Positions 55,767 to 63,374 of a stretch of DNA of 64,000 nt are shown one piece after another. Positions within the stretch are counted from its first letter, which is position 1. Every line of letters starts with the position of its first letter. This DNA is from Aureliella helgolandensis (GTDB taxonomy: Bacteria > Planctomycetota > Planctomycetia > Pirellulales > Pirellulaceae). The notes beneath the pieces were generated by a model that made no database searches, was not told where the DNA came from, and saw only the letters and a program-made list of their open reading frames with translations. The translations under genes and the position numbers were made by a program. Location of the stretch: assembly GCF_007752135.1 (NCBI RefSeq), contig NZ_CP036298.1, positions 3,596,001 through 3,660,000 on the forward strand. The letters run 5' to 3'.

Positions 55767-56612
55767 TCAGCCGTTTTCCATTCGATCCTGACGTTCCAGT
55801 TCTTCTTCGTAAGCCAGGTCAATCATGTTGAGCACCGATTCGACGTCGGCTGCCTTTGTTGAAAACTCGAACTGGCCGGTGAGTTCCATATCTGCGGTCA
55901 GCTCACTCTTTTCGTGCAGATCCCACATCTCTTCGGCGTAGTGAGTTTCCGCTAGCTCCGGCGCAAACTGCGCGTAGTATTGCGTGATGGTCCGCACGTC
56001 ACGCTGCAGCATGGTCTTCGCGTTGTTGTTTCCGGATGCATTGACGACTTGTGGGAAGTCGATAATGACCGGGCCAGTTGCATCTTGGAGGACATTAAAT
56101 TCTGAAAGATCGCCGTGTACCAATCCGGCACATAGCATCCGCAACACATAGGTCATGACGGTGGCGTGATCTTTCACGGCTTGTTCGGCGGACATCGTGA
56201 TGTCGTTCAGTCGCGGTGCCACGCCGCCGTCTCCATCGGTGATGAGCTCCATCAAGAGCACTCCATCGAACAGCCCATATGCTTTGGGGACCCGGACACC
56301 GGCCTCGGCGAGCTTATACAATGCGTCGACTTCGGCCCGTTGCCAAACGATTTCCTGTTCATCCCGGCCAAACTTGGAGCGATTGTCGATCGCCCTTTGC
56401 CGGCGGCTGTTCCGGATTTTTCGATCTTCCTGGTATTGGACCGCATTCTTAAAACTGCGTTGCGCCACATCCTTATATACCTTGGCACAGCGAGTTTCGT
56501 CGCCACAACGGACAAGGAAGACCTGGGCCTCCTTGCCGCTCATCAGCGAGCCCAAGACTTTGTCGATGAGCCCGTCTTCGATCAGGGGTTGTAACCGTTT
56601 ACCGACTTTCAA
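55767..56612 (-). CDS. RIO1-family serine/threonine protein kinase
   Basis: 281 residues from the TTG at 56612, the first possible start after an upstream stop. The kinase fold is seen: GSLMSGKEAQVFLVRC (P-loop), CAKVYKDV (catalytic Lys), LCAGLVHGDLSEFNVLQDAT (catalytic loop H-G-D-L-S-E-F-N) and VIIDFPQVVNA (metal-binding D-F-P-Q). RIO1 kinases act in ribosome maturation in eukaryotes and archaea; bacterial members are widespread, with roles less certain. Its start and binding site are weak, suggesting low translation. Confidence 0.92.
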   Translation of the reverse strand: MKVGKRLQPLIEDGLIDKVLGSLMSGKEAQVFLVRCGDETRCAKVYKDVAQRSFKNAVQYQEDRKIRNSRRQRAIDNRSKFGRDEQEIVWQRAEVDALYKLAEAGVRVPKAYGLFDGVLLMELITDGDGGVAPRLNDITMSAEQAVKDHATVMTYVLRMLCAGLVHGDLSEFNVLQDATGPVIIDFPQVVNASGNNNAKTMLQRDVRTITQYYAQFAPELAETHYAEEMWDLHEKSELTADMELTGQFEFSTKAADVESVLNMIDLAYEEELERQDRMENG

Positions 56613-56896
56613 GATGCTACCGCTTCAGAAGCATGGAAGCTTCCGCAGGAAAGGATGAGTGGCTGGGCAGGAGATCGCATCCCTGTCTTAACACCGCGTG
56701 CCGGGCGTAATGTAGCATTACGTAGCAAATGTCGCAAAGAGGCTTGTTCGCAGTCCCCGTCTTGGGGGTGACGCTCTTGGGGGCAGGGGGCAGCCACGCA
56801 CAGGCCGAGCTATCATACTCTGCATAGGGCATTGAGGACCAGCCAGGCTGAAGCCGACGATCCACGCAACCTTCAACGAATTCAGGCAGAAAACCG

Positions 56897-57355
56897 ATGG
56901 GACAACTCCATGATGTGGGCCAGGCTGACGGCTGGCGGTGTTGGCTATGCGACGAACCGGTCGACCCGAATATGCCACCCAACGATCCTCGCGGCGCCAG
57001 TATCGATACGCGGATCACTAAGGCCCGCGCAAAGAAAAGAAAACAGGACAAGAAAAATTTGCCATCAGAGCGGCTGGCACACAAGGGCTGCAACACGGGC
57101 AAGGGCGCAAACGATCCGGTCGTGTCTTGGCCGGATCACCTGATTGTCGCCGACCCGGCACCGATTATCACAGCCGTCGAGCGACTTGAGCGAAAGGGAG
57201 GCCGCGAAATCATGGCTCGCTGCCCCACGCGTGAGGATGCCGAAGCTGCATCCGTCTGGCTTGTGGATCGACTCTCGCGTCTTGCCCCCGGCTTGGAGGT
57301 ACACACTGAAATCGCGACCACTGGAGGGCAATTTCTGGTCAACTTGTGCACGTAG
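56897..57355 (+). CDS. HNH endonuclease-like protein lacking the catalytic His
   Basis: 152 residues. A zinc-knuckle C15-WL-C18 starts the HNH domain. The body has NPRGASID-type ASIDTRITKARAKKRK, where the family usually has D-H (IDH) and here has D37-T38, and ends in RLAHKGCNTGKG (H62, C65, N66). The fold is therefore retained, but the metal-activating His of HNH nucleases is replaced by Thr. A 75-residue C-terminal part (ITAVERLERKGGREIMARCP onward) looks like a separate small domain. It may bind but not cut nucleic acid. Confidence 0.7.
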   Translation: MGQLHDVGQADGWRCWLCDEPVDPNMPPNDPRGASIDTRITKARAKKRKQDKKNLPSERLAHKGCNTGKGANDPVVSWPDHLIVADPAPIITAVERLERKGGREIMARCPTREDAEAASVWLVDRLSRLAPGLEVHTEIATTGGQFLVNLCT

Positions 57356-57719
57356 AGGGCCGCGGAGTGCGGAAGTCGCTGCCGGATGTAGAAGTGAGAC
57401 TATTGCCGGCCACTTCTATCGAATTTTGGGGGACTCAGAGAGTGGTCCATGAGGCCAAACAGTATGGGGCCATAGAGGCCCGTGCCCAAAAGTTACCCAA
57501 GGCACCTCAGACGGCCACTTCGCTGTGCGCAATATTGCCTCGCCTCGATGCCAGGTTGGGGGGAGCGGCCCATTACCAAATGGCAATTTGCCTCCCAGGA
57601 TGACGCGATGCTGGACCTGAACCGAAGCATTGCCGATCAGACCGACATGCCGCACCGGGTTCCGTCGATCTTGAGAACTGATGGGTTTACTGCCCCGATT
57701 TCCGCCGAGTCAACTGTCC
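57356..57719. other. intergenic region
   Basis: No gene can be supported. It separates the HNH-like gene from the broken metallophosphoesterase. Confidence 0.4.
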
Positions 57720-58378
57720 ATGAAAATTTGGTCTATTTCTGACACTCATAACGAGCATCTTGGACTCCAAGTTCCAGATGTTGACTTGGTGATTCATTGC
57801 GGCGATGAGTCGACGCATGGTAAGGCTGTGCTGAACGAGCCTGAGGCGAGACGGTTCTTTGACTGGTATGCAGGCTTGGGCATTGCCACGAAGGTGTATG
57901 TACCAGGCAACCATTCGCTCGCAGTGGAATAAGGCCTGCTCCGCGCCGGCGAGTATCCCGGCATTCACTCCTCATCCATGAGTCGATGCGCTGGAACGGG
58001 CTGGAGCTGTTTGGTTCCCCCTACATGCCTCGATTTCACGACTGGGCATACATGAAGAAGCGAGAACAGCTCGATCTCGTTTGGCAATCGGTTCCCGATG
58101 ATGTGCACAGCCTCATTGCGCACGGTCCGCCCAAGGGCATCTTAGATGTTACGCATGACATTGGGACGCACGGACTGATTCAAGTAGGATGTACTGCCCT
58201 GCGGCGACACGTCGACGAGCGGATCCGGCCGAAGCTTCATGCCTTCAGGCATTTGCACAACGAAAGAGGTCTCAGTAACTACGGGATGTTCACGCGTGGT
58301 GCGACGTCGTTCATCAATTGCTCATGCTGCAATCTCGCAGCGAAGTTGAAGAACAACGGGGTTGTTATCGAGTTGTAG
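57720..58378 (+). pseudogene. metallophosphoesterase (UPF0046-like) pseudogene
   Basis: The frame starting at ATG 57720 reads MKIWSISDTHNEHLG, with the D-x-H metal motif, GDESTHG and VPGNHSLAVE, then meets an in-frame TAA at 57930-57932. Reading continues as GLLRAGEYPGIH, and homology then shifts frame near 57965. The second frame carries LIHESMRWNGLELFGSPYMP, IAHGPPKGILDV and FRHLHNERG. The last motif is normally GHxHxxRG, so the glycine is lost as well. At least one stop and one frameshift disable it. The family hydrolyses phosphodiesters. Confidence 0.85.
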
Positions 58379-58464
58379 CCAACGCAAAAGCTCCAGCGAG
58401 GGCTTGCTCATCCAGTAGCGTTAAGTTGATCTCACTCGACGCTTGGTGCCGGAGCGCTCGACGA

Positions 58465-58812
58465 TTAAGTTAGTCGCTTCTTTGCCGTCGACGTCTCAGC
58501 ACTCACAATCATGCGATTATTCCATCTCGCCCCAGTGGTTTTCGATGTAGCCGATCGTCGCTTGAATCGTGTATGCCTTTGTAACATGCACGCTCCCACC
58601 AGCCTCATGAGCGACTGGGCCACCATGCAGGTGTGCTCGGTATCATCGGATATCATGCCGCGCCCCAACAGAAATCGGTAGCGACCGGGCAGCCCGAGCA
58701 AGCGTGGTGCTCTTTGCGGTGTGAGGCCTTCGTAGGGCAGTCCCAACGCATCGCCGACAGCGGTTCCCAGGATACATCCGACAATGGCTTCGCGTTTCAA
58801 GACTTTGTTCAT
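58465..58812 (-). pseudogene. truncated ADP-ribosylglycohydrolase (DraG-like)
   Basis: The first about 70 codons, starting at an ATG that overlaps the nadR stop (ATGA), match the family: [17 protein letters not shown] and [19 protein letters not shown], the N-terminal metal site DDT. After this, similarity stops, and the 115-codon frame ends at unrelated sequence. The second half of the enzyme, with the C-terminal D-x-D-T metal site, is missing. In a shifted frame the next bases read [20 protein letters not shown] and end in a stop, perhaps the tail of another gene joined by a deletion. The enzyme removed ADP-ribose from proteins or nucleic acids. Confidence 0.82.
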
Positions 58813-59789
58813 GAATCCAGCAACTTTAGATTCTCGATGACCCGGCTAACACGACACTCGAGCGAACCAGATAGCTTGATAAATTGGATGTTTCGGCGAA
58901 TCAGATCCGACTCGATCTTCGCCTGAAACACCTTCCGGTGCACTTCGCCACTTCGATCCCATGTGTCATCATACGGGATGTCTGTGTCGCAAACAAAGCA
59001 GAGCCGATATCGTTCGCGACATGTGCCTGCCAATTCCGCAACTGTCGGGTGAGCCTCATGGTGATATTCAAGCGAGAATTGATACGTAGTGGTCGCGTCG
59101 GTATCGACAAATAGATAGCGATTCGCATCCGCAATGATCTCGTCCTCACGTTCGCGATGCCCGACTGCAATCTCAGCGAGCTGCTCCAGCGTTAGACGGC
59201 GGGCGACGTGGTGTGACTCCCAGTACTCTCGACCGAATTCTGGCACCCACTGCGTTTCTAAGCGTTTTGCCAATTCACGAGCAATTGTCGTCTTGCCAGT
59301 TGAAGGGGCACCTAGAAACACGATTTTGGACACTAGATCTCTGTAGACAATGTTTGCCAAATAGCCGCGGAATCGATAGGGATCTTTGCGAATTGCGGTT
59401 CCGGAAATAGGGATTTGCTTTCGATTGGCATCAACGCGGCAGTCAATCGCCCCTAGTGCCTGACTCACGTGATGGCCATAAAACTCGCTGCTGTAGAAAT
59501 GCGTGATGTCTCGTCCCGTCAATAATTGACGCAGATAGGCATCGTGGAGGGCGGTGATCTCCGGCGTTTTGCCCACAACTGTTGGCCCGTCCTCTGCCAG
59601 GATGACCTCGACGCTGGGGTACAATGTTCTGATCCAACCGGCTCGCGTTTCCAAAGGTACAGGGGTGACTTCTGGTGCATCATAGATCACTACAATGGTG
59701 TGGTCGTTCTCGGCTATTGCGCGCTCGATGACCAACTGGTGGCCGCGATGCAGTGGTGCGTATTTCCCTAACGTCAATCCCAAAGTCAC
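58809..59789 (-). CDS. nadR: NadR-type NMN adenylyltransferase/ribosylnicotinamide kinase
   Basis: 326 residues from the GTG at 59789, which overlaps the pnuC stop as GTGA; the open frame to 59918 would overlap pnuC deeply. The N-terminal nucleotidyltransferase has [13 protein letters not shown] (the G-x-F-x-P-x-H-x-GH site) and the [17 protein letters not shown] segment (ISxTxxR). The C-terminal kinase has the P-loop GAPSTGKTT. It lacks a DNA-binding domain seen in enterobacterial NadR. It makes NMN from nicotinamide riboside and then NAD. It is coupled to both neighbours: pnuC upstream and an ADP-ribosylglycohydrolase downstream. Confidence 0.93.
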   Translation of the reverse strand: MTLGLTLGKYAPLHRGHQLVIERAIAENDHTIVVIYDAPEVTPVPLETRAGWIRTLYPSVEVILAEDGPTVVGKTPEITALHDAYLRQLLTGRDITHFYSSEFYGHHVSQALGAIDCRVDANRKQIPISGTAIRKDPYRFRGYLANIVYRDLVSKIVFLGAPSTGKTTIARELAKRLETQWVPEFGREYWESHHVARRLTLEQLAEIAVGHREREDEIIADANRYLFVDTDATTTYQFSLEYHHEAHPTVAELAGTCRERYRLCFVCDTDIPYDDTWDRSGEVHRKVFQAKIESDLIRRNIQFIKLSGSLECRVSRVIENLKLLDS

Positions 59790-60370
59790 GTTGCGATCTC
59801 GTGCGATCTTTGCTTCGCCAACTGTTTTTGCCAAATTACCATCCCAAAGCTGGCTAGGATCAAAAACGCAATGTAGAGCACCGCAGTTGCGCTGAGCTCT
59901 TTCGTGAAATAGACCCAAATGGCGACGCTATCTACACCGATCCAGAAACCCCAATTTTGAATATACCGTCGAGCAAGCAAGAACTGGGCCACAAGACTTG
60001 CGACTGTTGTGAACGCATCTGCGTAAGGCAGCGAGGCATCCGTCCAAGAAGCCATGGTCCACCCCAGTCCAATCGTTCCAATTGCCGATACGGCGATCCA
60101 GCAGACGAGCCATGGAATCGCTAGCGACTTCACATCTAGGCTCTCGTTGCCAGCATCTGCTCGAGTCCAAGAATACCAGCCATAGAATTGTAGAAAAATG
60201 TAGATTACGTGCAGCACTAAATCTGAATACAGCTTTGCGTCGTAAAAAATGATGATGAATAACAAGACCTGAATCAGTCCGGTCGGCCAGCACCAAACAC
60301 TCCGGCGGATCGTTAGAAAAACGCATAGAAATCCAAATCCGGTCGCCGTAAGTTCGATTAAGTTAAGCAT
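59786..60370 (-). CDS. pnuC: nicotinamide riboside transporter PnuC
   Basis: 194 residues from the ATG at 60370 (MLNLIELTATGFGFLC). Several membrane spans carry the family motifs: WCWPTGLIQVLLFIIIFYDA, LYSDLVLHVIYIFLQFYGW (W-Y-x-W motif, here YGWYSW) and NWGFWIGVDSVAIWVYF. PnuC imports nicotinamide riboside by facilitated diffusion, which is driven by its phosphorylation by NadR. The gene overlaps nadR as GTGA (59786-59789), so the import and phosphorylation steps are coupled in translation too. Confidence 0.95.
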   Translation of the reverse strand: MLNLIELTATGFGFLCVFLTIRRSVWCWPTGLIQVLLFIIIFYDAKLYSDLVLHVIYIFLQFYGWYSWTRADAGNESLDVKSLAIPWLVCWIAVSAIGTIGLGWTMASWTDASLPYADAFTTVASLVAQFLLARRYIQNWGFWIGVDSVAIWVYFTKELSATAVLYIAFLILASFGMVIWQKQLAKQRSHEIAT

Positions 60371-60857
60371 GACCTGTTTCCCAGAATTCTGAGACCTCTT
60401 GGCGATGATTGGAGAGTACAGGTCCACCGATTATGGGGCTCTAGTTCCCATCAAGGCATGTTGATACTGCCAAGGATTCTAAACGAAAGACTGCCAATAT
60501 GGGAGTTCTCTCCTGCAGACGATTTATGGTCGGGGACGCCGCTAGCCGGGCGACTTTGACAAGCCGATTTTCTATTCCATTTTAGAGTTTGCCAGATTCG
60601 AGTTCGCGGACGTTGCGCGATGCGTCGTTTTCTAGAAAGGAATTGGCGACGATCAACACTTTGTTTACTGAAGCCACCGCTGTTCTGGATGTGGTCTTGC
60701 TCGGTTTCTTGATTGTCTCCCGAAGCGTTGGCACGTTTCCGCAGGCACTCCAGACCGCGTCCTGCAAGCGTCTTGATCTGACTGGCAAACTCATTGGTTG
60801 CTTTCATGGGAGTCGCCAGGAACTGGTGCCTGCGAGCGTTCGCCCCGTGGTCATCCA
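60371..60857. other. region between pnuC and the TROVE pseudogene
   Basis: The stretch just upstream of pnuC must hold its promoter. I found no NAD-type riboswitch by eye. The rest may be debris of the TROVE gene; frames are open over short distances, but no further homology could be recognised. Confidence 0.35.
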
Positions 60858-61420
60858 TCAGAACACCGCACGGCGTTCGTCATCTTTCGGTGTCAGACAA
60901 GGCATGGCAGACAGTATTGCAGGTTCGGATCGTTTCCGATCCTAGCTGGCAGCAACTTAGCGACTGACGCATGGTTGAGCCACCGTGAGAACGCCCCTTG
61001 GTGCGATGATGGCTGGCCCTTACACACGATCTGTCCCGAACGAGTCATTTGGAAAACGGTGCGCAACACGCGGCCGTTCTCCACGACTCGGTCGAAGACT
61101 TGGTGCATGAGCTTGGTGTCTCGCGTCGACAACACGGCCAACAGCGCTGCCGCTATGTCCTTCATGTAAGCACGCTCACGTGAGTAGGCTGCCAGCCTTG
61201 CTAGGAACTCGCTGTTTGTCGATCTCTTGATCGGCTTTCGCATTGCGTCGAGTTGGTTTTGCGCGGACGGGTCGTAGACGTTGCCGAACGTGCCGGTCGC
61301 CGCCATTTGGGCGAGCGCGTGCTTCGCGGACAACTTGTACGCTGGGCCGCCCGCTTCGTTGACGATAGTCGCTCGTGGCAGGACGCTGGTGCTGCTTTGG
61401 AATAGAGTCTTGTTAACCAC
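60858..61420 (-). pseudogene. TROVE-domain (Ro60/Rsr-like) RNA-binding protein, frameshifted and truncated
   Basis: The first 175 codons match the N-terminal TROVE domain: HALAQMAATGTFGNVY, NSEFLARLAAYSRERAYMKD, LLAVLSTRDTKLMHQVFDRV, then NGRVLRTVFQMTRSGQ and SRWLNHASVAKLLPARIGND. The frame then ends (GTC-TGA). One base over, the homology goes on as PCLTPKDDERRAVF and then meets another TGA where family members have G. The remaining half of the protein (about 530 residues in full-length Ro60 homologues) is absent. Ro60 binds Y RNAs and misfolded RNAs. The gene is lost by a frameshift plus a deletion. Confidence 0.88.
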
Positions 61421-61506
61421 GGGAGAAGTTCGAATAGTGAGGGGTGAAGTGTAAAAGGAGAAACAGTTGGAGGTGGTAGTGATGCACTTCTGGTATCTTG
61501 AGTTCT

Positions 61507-61854
61507 ATGAAGACAGACTTGCCTGACCGGACGTTCGCTTTTGCGAAGCGAATTGTGAAACTAAGCCAAACGCTGGAAGAGCTGCATGGCGTTCCGCAAT
61601 CGCTCAGCCGCCAGCTGATCCGTTCGGGCATGTCAGTCGGTGCGAACGTTGAAGAGGGGCAAGGAAGCCAGAGCCGGAAGGATTTTCGGCTCAAATACAA
61701 CATCCCTTGTAAAGAAGCACGCGAGACGCTGTATTGGCTTCGGCTGCTTGCAGAAACCGAGATCGTTCCGCACGATCGACTGCAACCGATGATGGACGAG
61801 TGCAACGAGCTAGTCGCGATCCTGACTTCCATCGTCAAGAAACTCCGCGACTAG
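61507..61854 (+). CDS. four-helix-bundle protein (23S rRNA intervening-sequence family)
   Basis: 115 residues from the ATG at 61507. The family features are FAFAKRIVKLSQTLEELHGV, LSRQLIRSGMSVGANVEEGQ, the conserved S-R-K-D-F-R-L-K stretch and ETLYWLRLLAETEIV. It forms a four-helix bundle, and its relatives occur as single ORFs in rRNA-intervening sequences and in defence and accessory islands. The molecular role is not established. Divergent from the TROVE pseudogene. Confidence 0.9.
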   Translation: MKTDLPDRTFAFAKRIVKLSQTLEELHGVPQSLSRQLIRSGMSVGANVEEGQGSQSRKDFRLKYNIPCKEARETLYWLRLLAETEIVPHDRLQPMMDECNELVAILTSIVKKLRD

Positions 61855-61866
61855 CTTTCACTCTTC

Positions 61867-62229
61867 TCACTTCCTTTTCGCCTTCCGCATTTGTTTCCAA
61901 AGCGAGCGACCGTTATCTCGGTCGAGCCGGACCAGTTGTTGCTGCCGTGTGTCGAAAGCGATCAGGTTGCCCCTGGGACGCTTCGCGTAGACGAATGGCA
62001 AGCAAACGGCGACGACTTTATGCGGTTCGCCGGCTGCGTTTGGCAAGTAGCGAAGTCGAACGAGTTCGTCGATGGGTTGCGAGATGCCCGAGCAGTTCCA
62101 TAAGTAGGACGGAAGCTCGATGATCTCGCTGAGGATGGTGACATAGTCACCTTTGGCGATGTCTTCGCCAGCGATCCGCGCTGCGACGGAAATCGCGGTT
62201 TTGGACCGGATTTTGGATTTGGTTTTCAT
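61867..62229 (-). CDS. conserved-looking small basic protein of unknown function
   Basis: 120 residues from the ATG at 62229 (MKTKSKIRSKTAISVAARIA). It is rich in Lys and Arg with a well-ordered body: GDYVTILSEIIELPSYLWNC, RLRYLPNAAGEPHKVVAVCL, PFVYAKRPRGNLIAFDTRQQ, and the end GRSLWKQMRKAKRK. The even composition and the tidy C-terminal end suggest a real gene. I think I have seen such proteins in planctomycete accessory regions but cannot name a family. Its stop lies 12 bp from the stop of the convergent four-helix-bundle gene. Confidence 0.7.
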   Translation of the reverse strand: MKTKSKIRSKTAISVAARIAGEDIAKGDYVTILSEIIELPSYLWNCSGISQPIDELVRLRYLPNAAGEPHKVVAVCLPFVYAKRPRGNLIAFDTRQQQLVRLDRDNGRSLWKQMRKAKRK

Positions 62230-62783
62230 GGTTTCGCAATGGTTGAAAGTTTGGACATGTACACGTGTTTTCTCGGTTGGGCTGCAAGCAGGTGCTACTC
62301 GCGGCCGGTCGTAATTGCAAAATAGGTACGGTAAACACGCATAGCTTGGTCTTTCGAACAATTGTGGAAGACACGACTAACGAAGCGTTATGAAGTGCAA
62401 TTGGGGAAGGGTTAAATCAAAAATTGAAACCAGGAGTCGCAGTGCTTCAAGCTTCATGCCTCTAACTTCAAGCTTGTTTGGATGTACTCCGATGCGGCAG
62501 TTAGTCGTGTTTGGTAACCACCCAACGAAGTTGTTTGCCGAGTAAACCGCTCCGGTCGTTAGCAATGCCATCGACAGTGGACACACGACGGCGATTCTCA
62601 CCGAGATTCGCGGACGATCACGCTGCTTTCGGTCGCCGGTAACGCGATACCTTAGGGACGTCATCGTTGTGATGTATTCCCGGACAAGCAGTTGGACTTT
62701 GTGTTGTGATCGGTCGGCGAAGGTTTCGAATGAGCCAGGCCTTTAGCTAAGATGTAGTCCAATTCGTTGGTTGGTCGATCAAG
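62230..62783. other. intergenic region between the small basic protein and tRNA-Cys
   Basis: No gene is supported; the minus-strand frame at 62377-62664 lacks gene-like features. Confidence 0.4.
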
Positions 62784-62854
62784 AAACGCTGGTGGGAGTC
62801 GAACCCACATAAACCGGGTTGCAGCCGGCCGCCTAGCCATCTGGCTCCAGCGTT
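62784..62854 (-). tRNA. tRNA-Cys (GCA), atypical
   Basis: On the minus strand: acceptor AACGCTG/CAGCGTT, D arm GCC-AGATGGCTA-GGC, anticodon stem GCCGG/CCGGT with loop CTGCAAC (anticodon GCA, Cys), TTAT variable loop and T arm GTGGG-TTCGACT-CCCAC, then U73, the Cys identity base. CCA is not encoded. Position 8, nearly always U, is G, and the first acceptor pair is A-U. It may be an accessory, phage-type or pseudo-tRNA. Confidence 0.8.
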
Positions 62855-62903
62855 AGGATAGGGGGGAGTCTTGAGTTGCGAGTCCTGAGGGAAATGGGAA
62901 GTT

Positions 62904-63374
62904 ATGCGAAATCATCGAAAGCTACGCGCGTTCGAGTTGGCGGATGAACTTGTCATGTCGGTTTATTCAGCAACGAGGACATTTCCGAAGGACGAAATGT
63001 TCGGACTTACATCACAACTTCGCCGAGCTCCCGCTTCAATTCCATCCAACATCGTCGAAGGATATGCGAAGTACTCTGAGGCAGATTTCCTGCGATTCCT
63101 CGACATGGCATTGGGATTTATTCGCGAGGTCGAGTATCAGCTGACCATCGCTAGGCGACTCGAATACACAAATGGCGAGACCGCCGAACAACTCGTAAGC
63201 AAAGCGATCCGTCCAGCCTTATGCGTCTGCCTTAGTTATTGTCGTGGTTCGCTCCGCGAACCCAACGTGATGATCGCGGAGCGATCAACGACTATCAACA
63301 AACCATCGGTGAATCGAACGCTTCCACCCACTTTGCAAGGAACCAGTCGTCGCCTTGGTACATTTGACCACTAA
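62904..63374 (+). CDS. second four-helix-bundle protein
   Basis: 156 residues from the ATG at 62904, with GGAAG just upstream. The first 120 residues match the family (FELADELVMSVYSATRTFPK, GLTSQLRRAPASIPSNIVEG, YAKYSEADFLRFLDMALGFI, EVEYQLTIARRLEY). This subgroup has the SIPSNIVEGY motif, unlike the SVGANVEEGQ variant 1.4 kb upstream. The last 45 residues (MIAERSTTINKPSVNRTL onward) are outside the usual family length and probably result from loss of the original stop. Confidence 0.88.
   Translation: MRNHRKLRAFELADELVMSVYSATRTFPKDEMFGLTSQLRRAPASIPSNIVEGYAKYSEADFLRFLDMALGFIREVEYQLTIARRLEYTNGETAEQLVSKAIRPALCVCLSYCRGSLREPNVMIAERSTTINKPSVNRTLPPTLQGTSRRLGTFDH

Noticed and set aside
60371-60470. 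Possible NAD riboswitch upstream of pnuC
   Set aside because: I could not find a conserved motif of a known NAD-binding class by eye; a covariance search would be needed.
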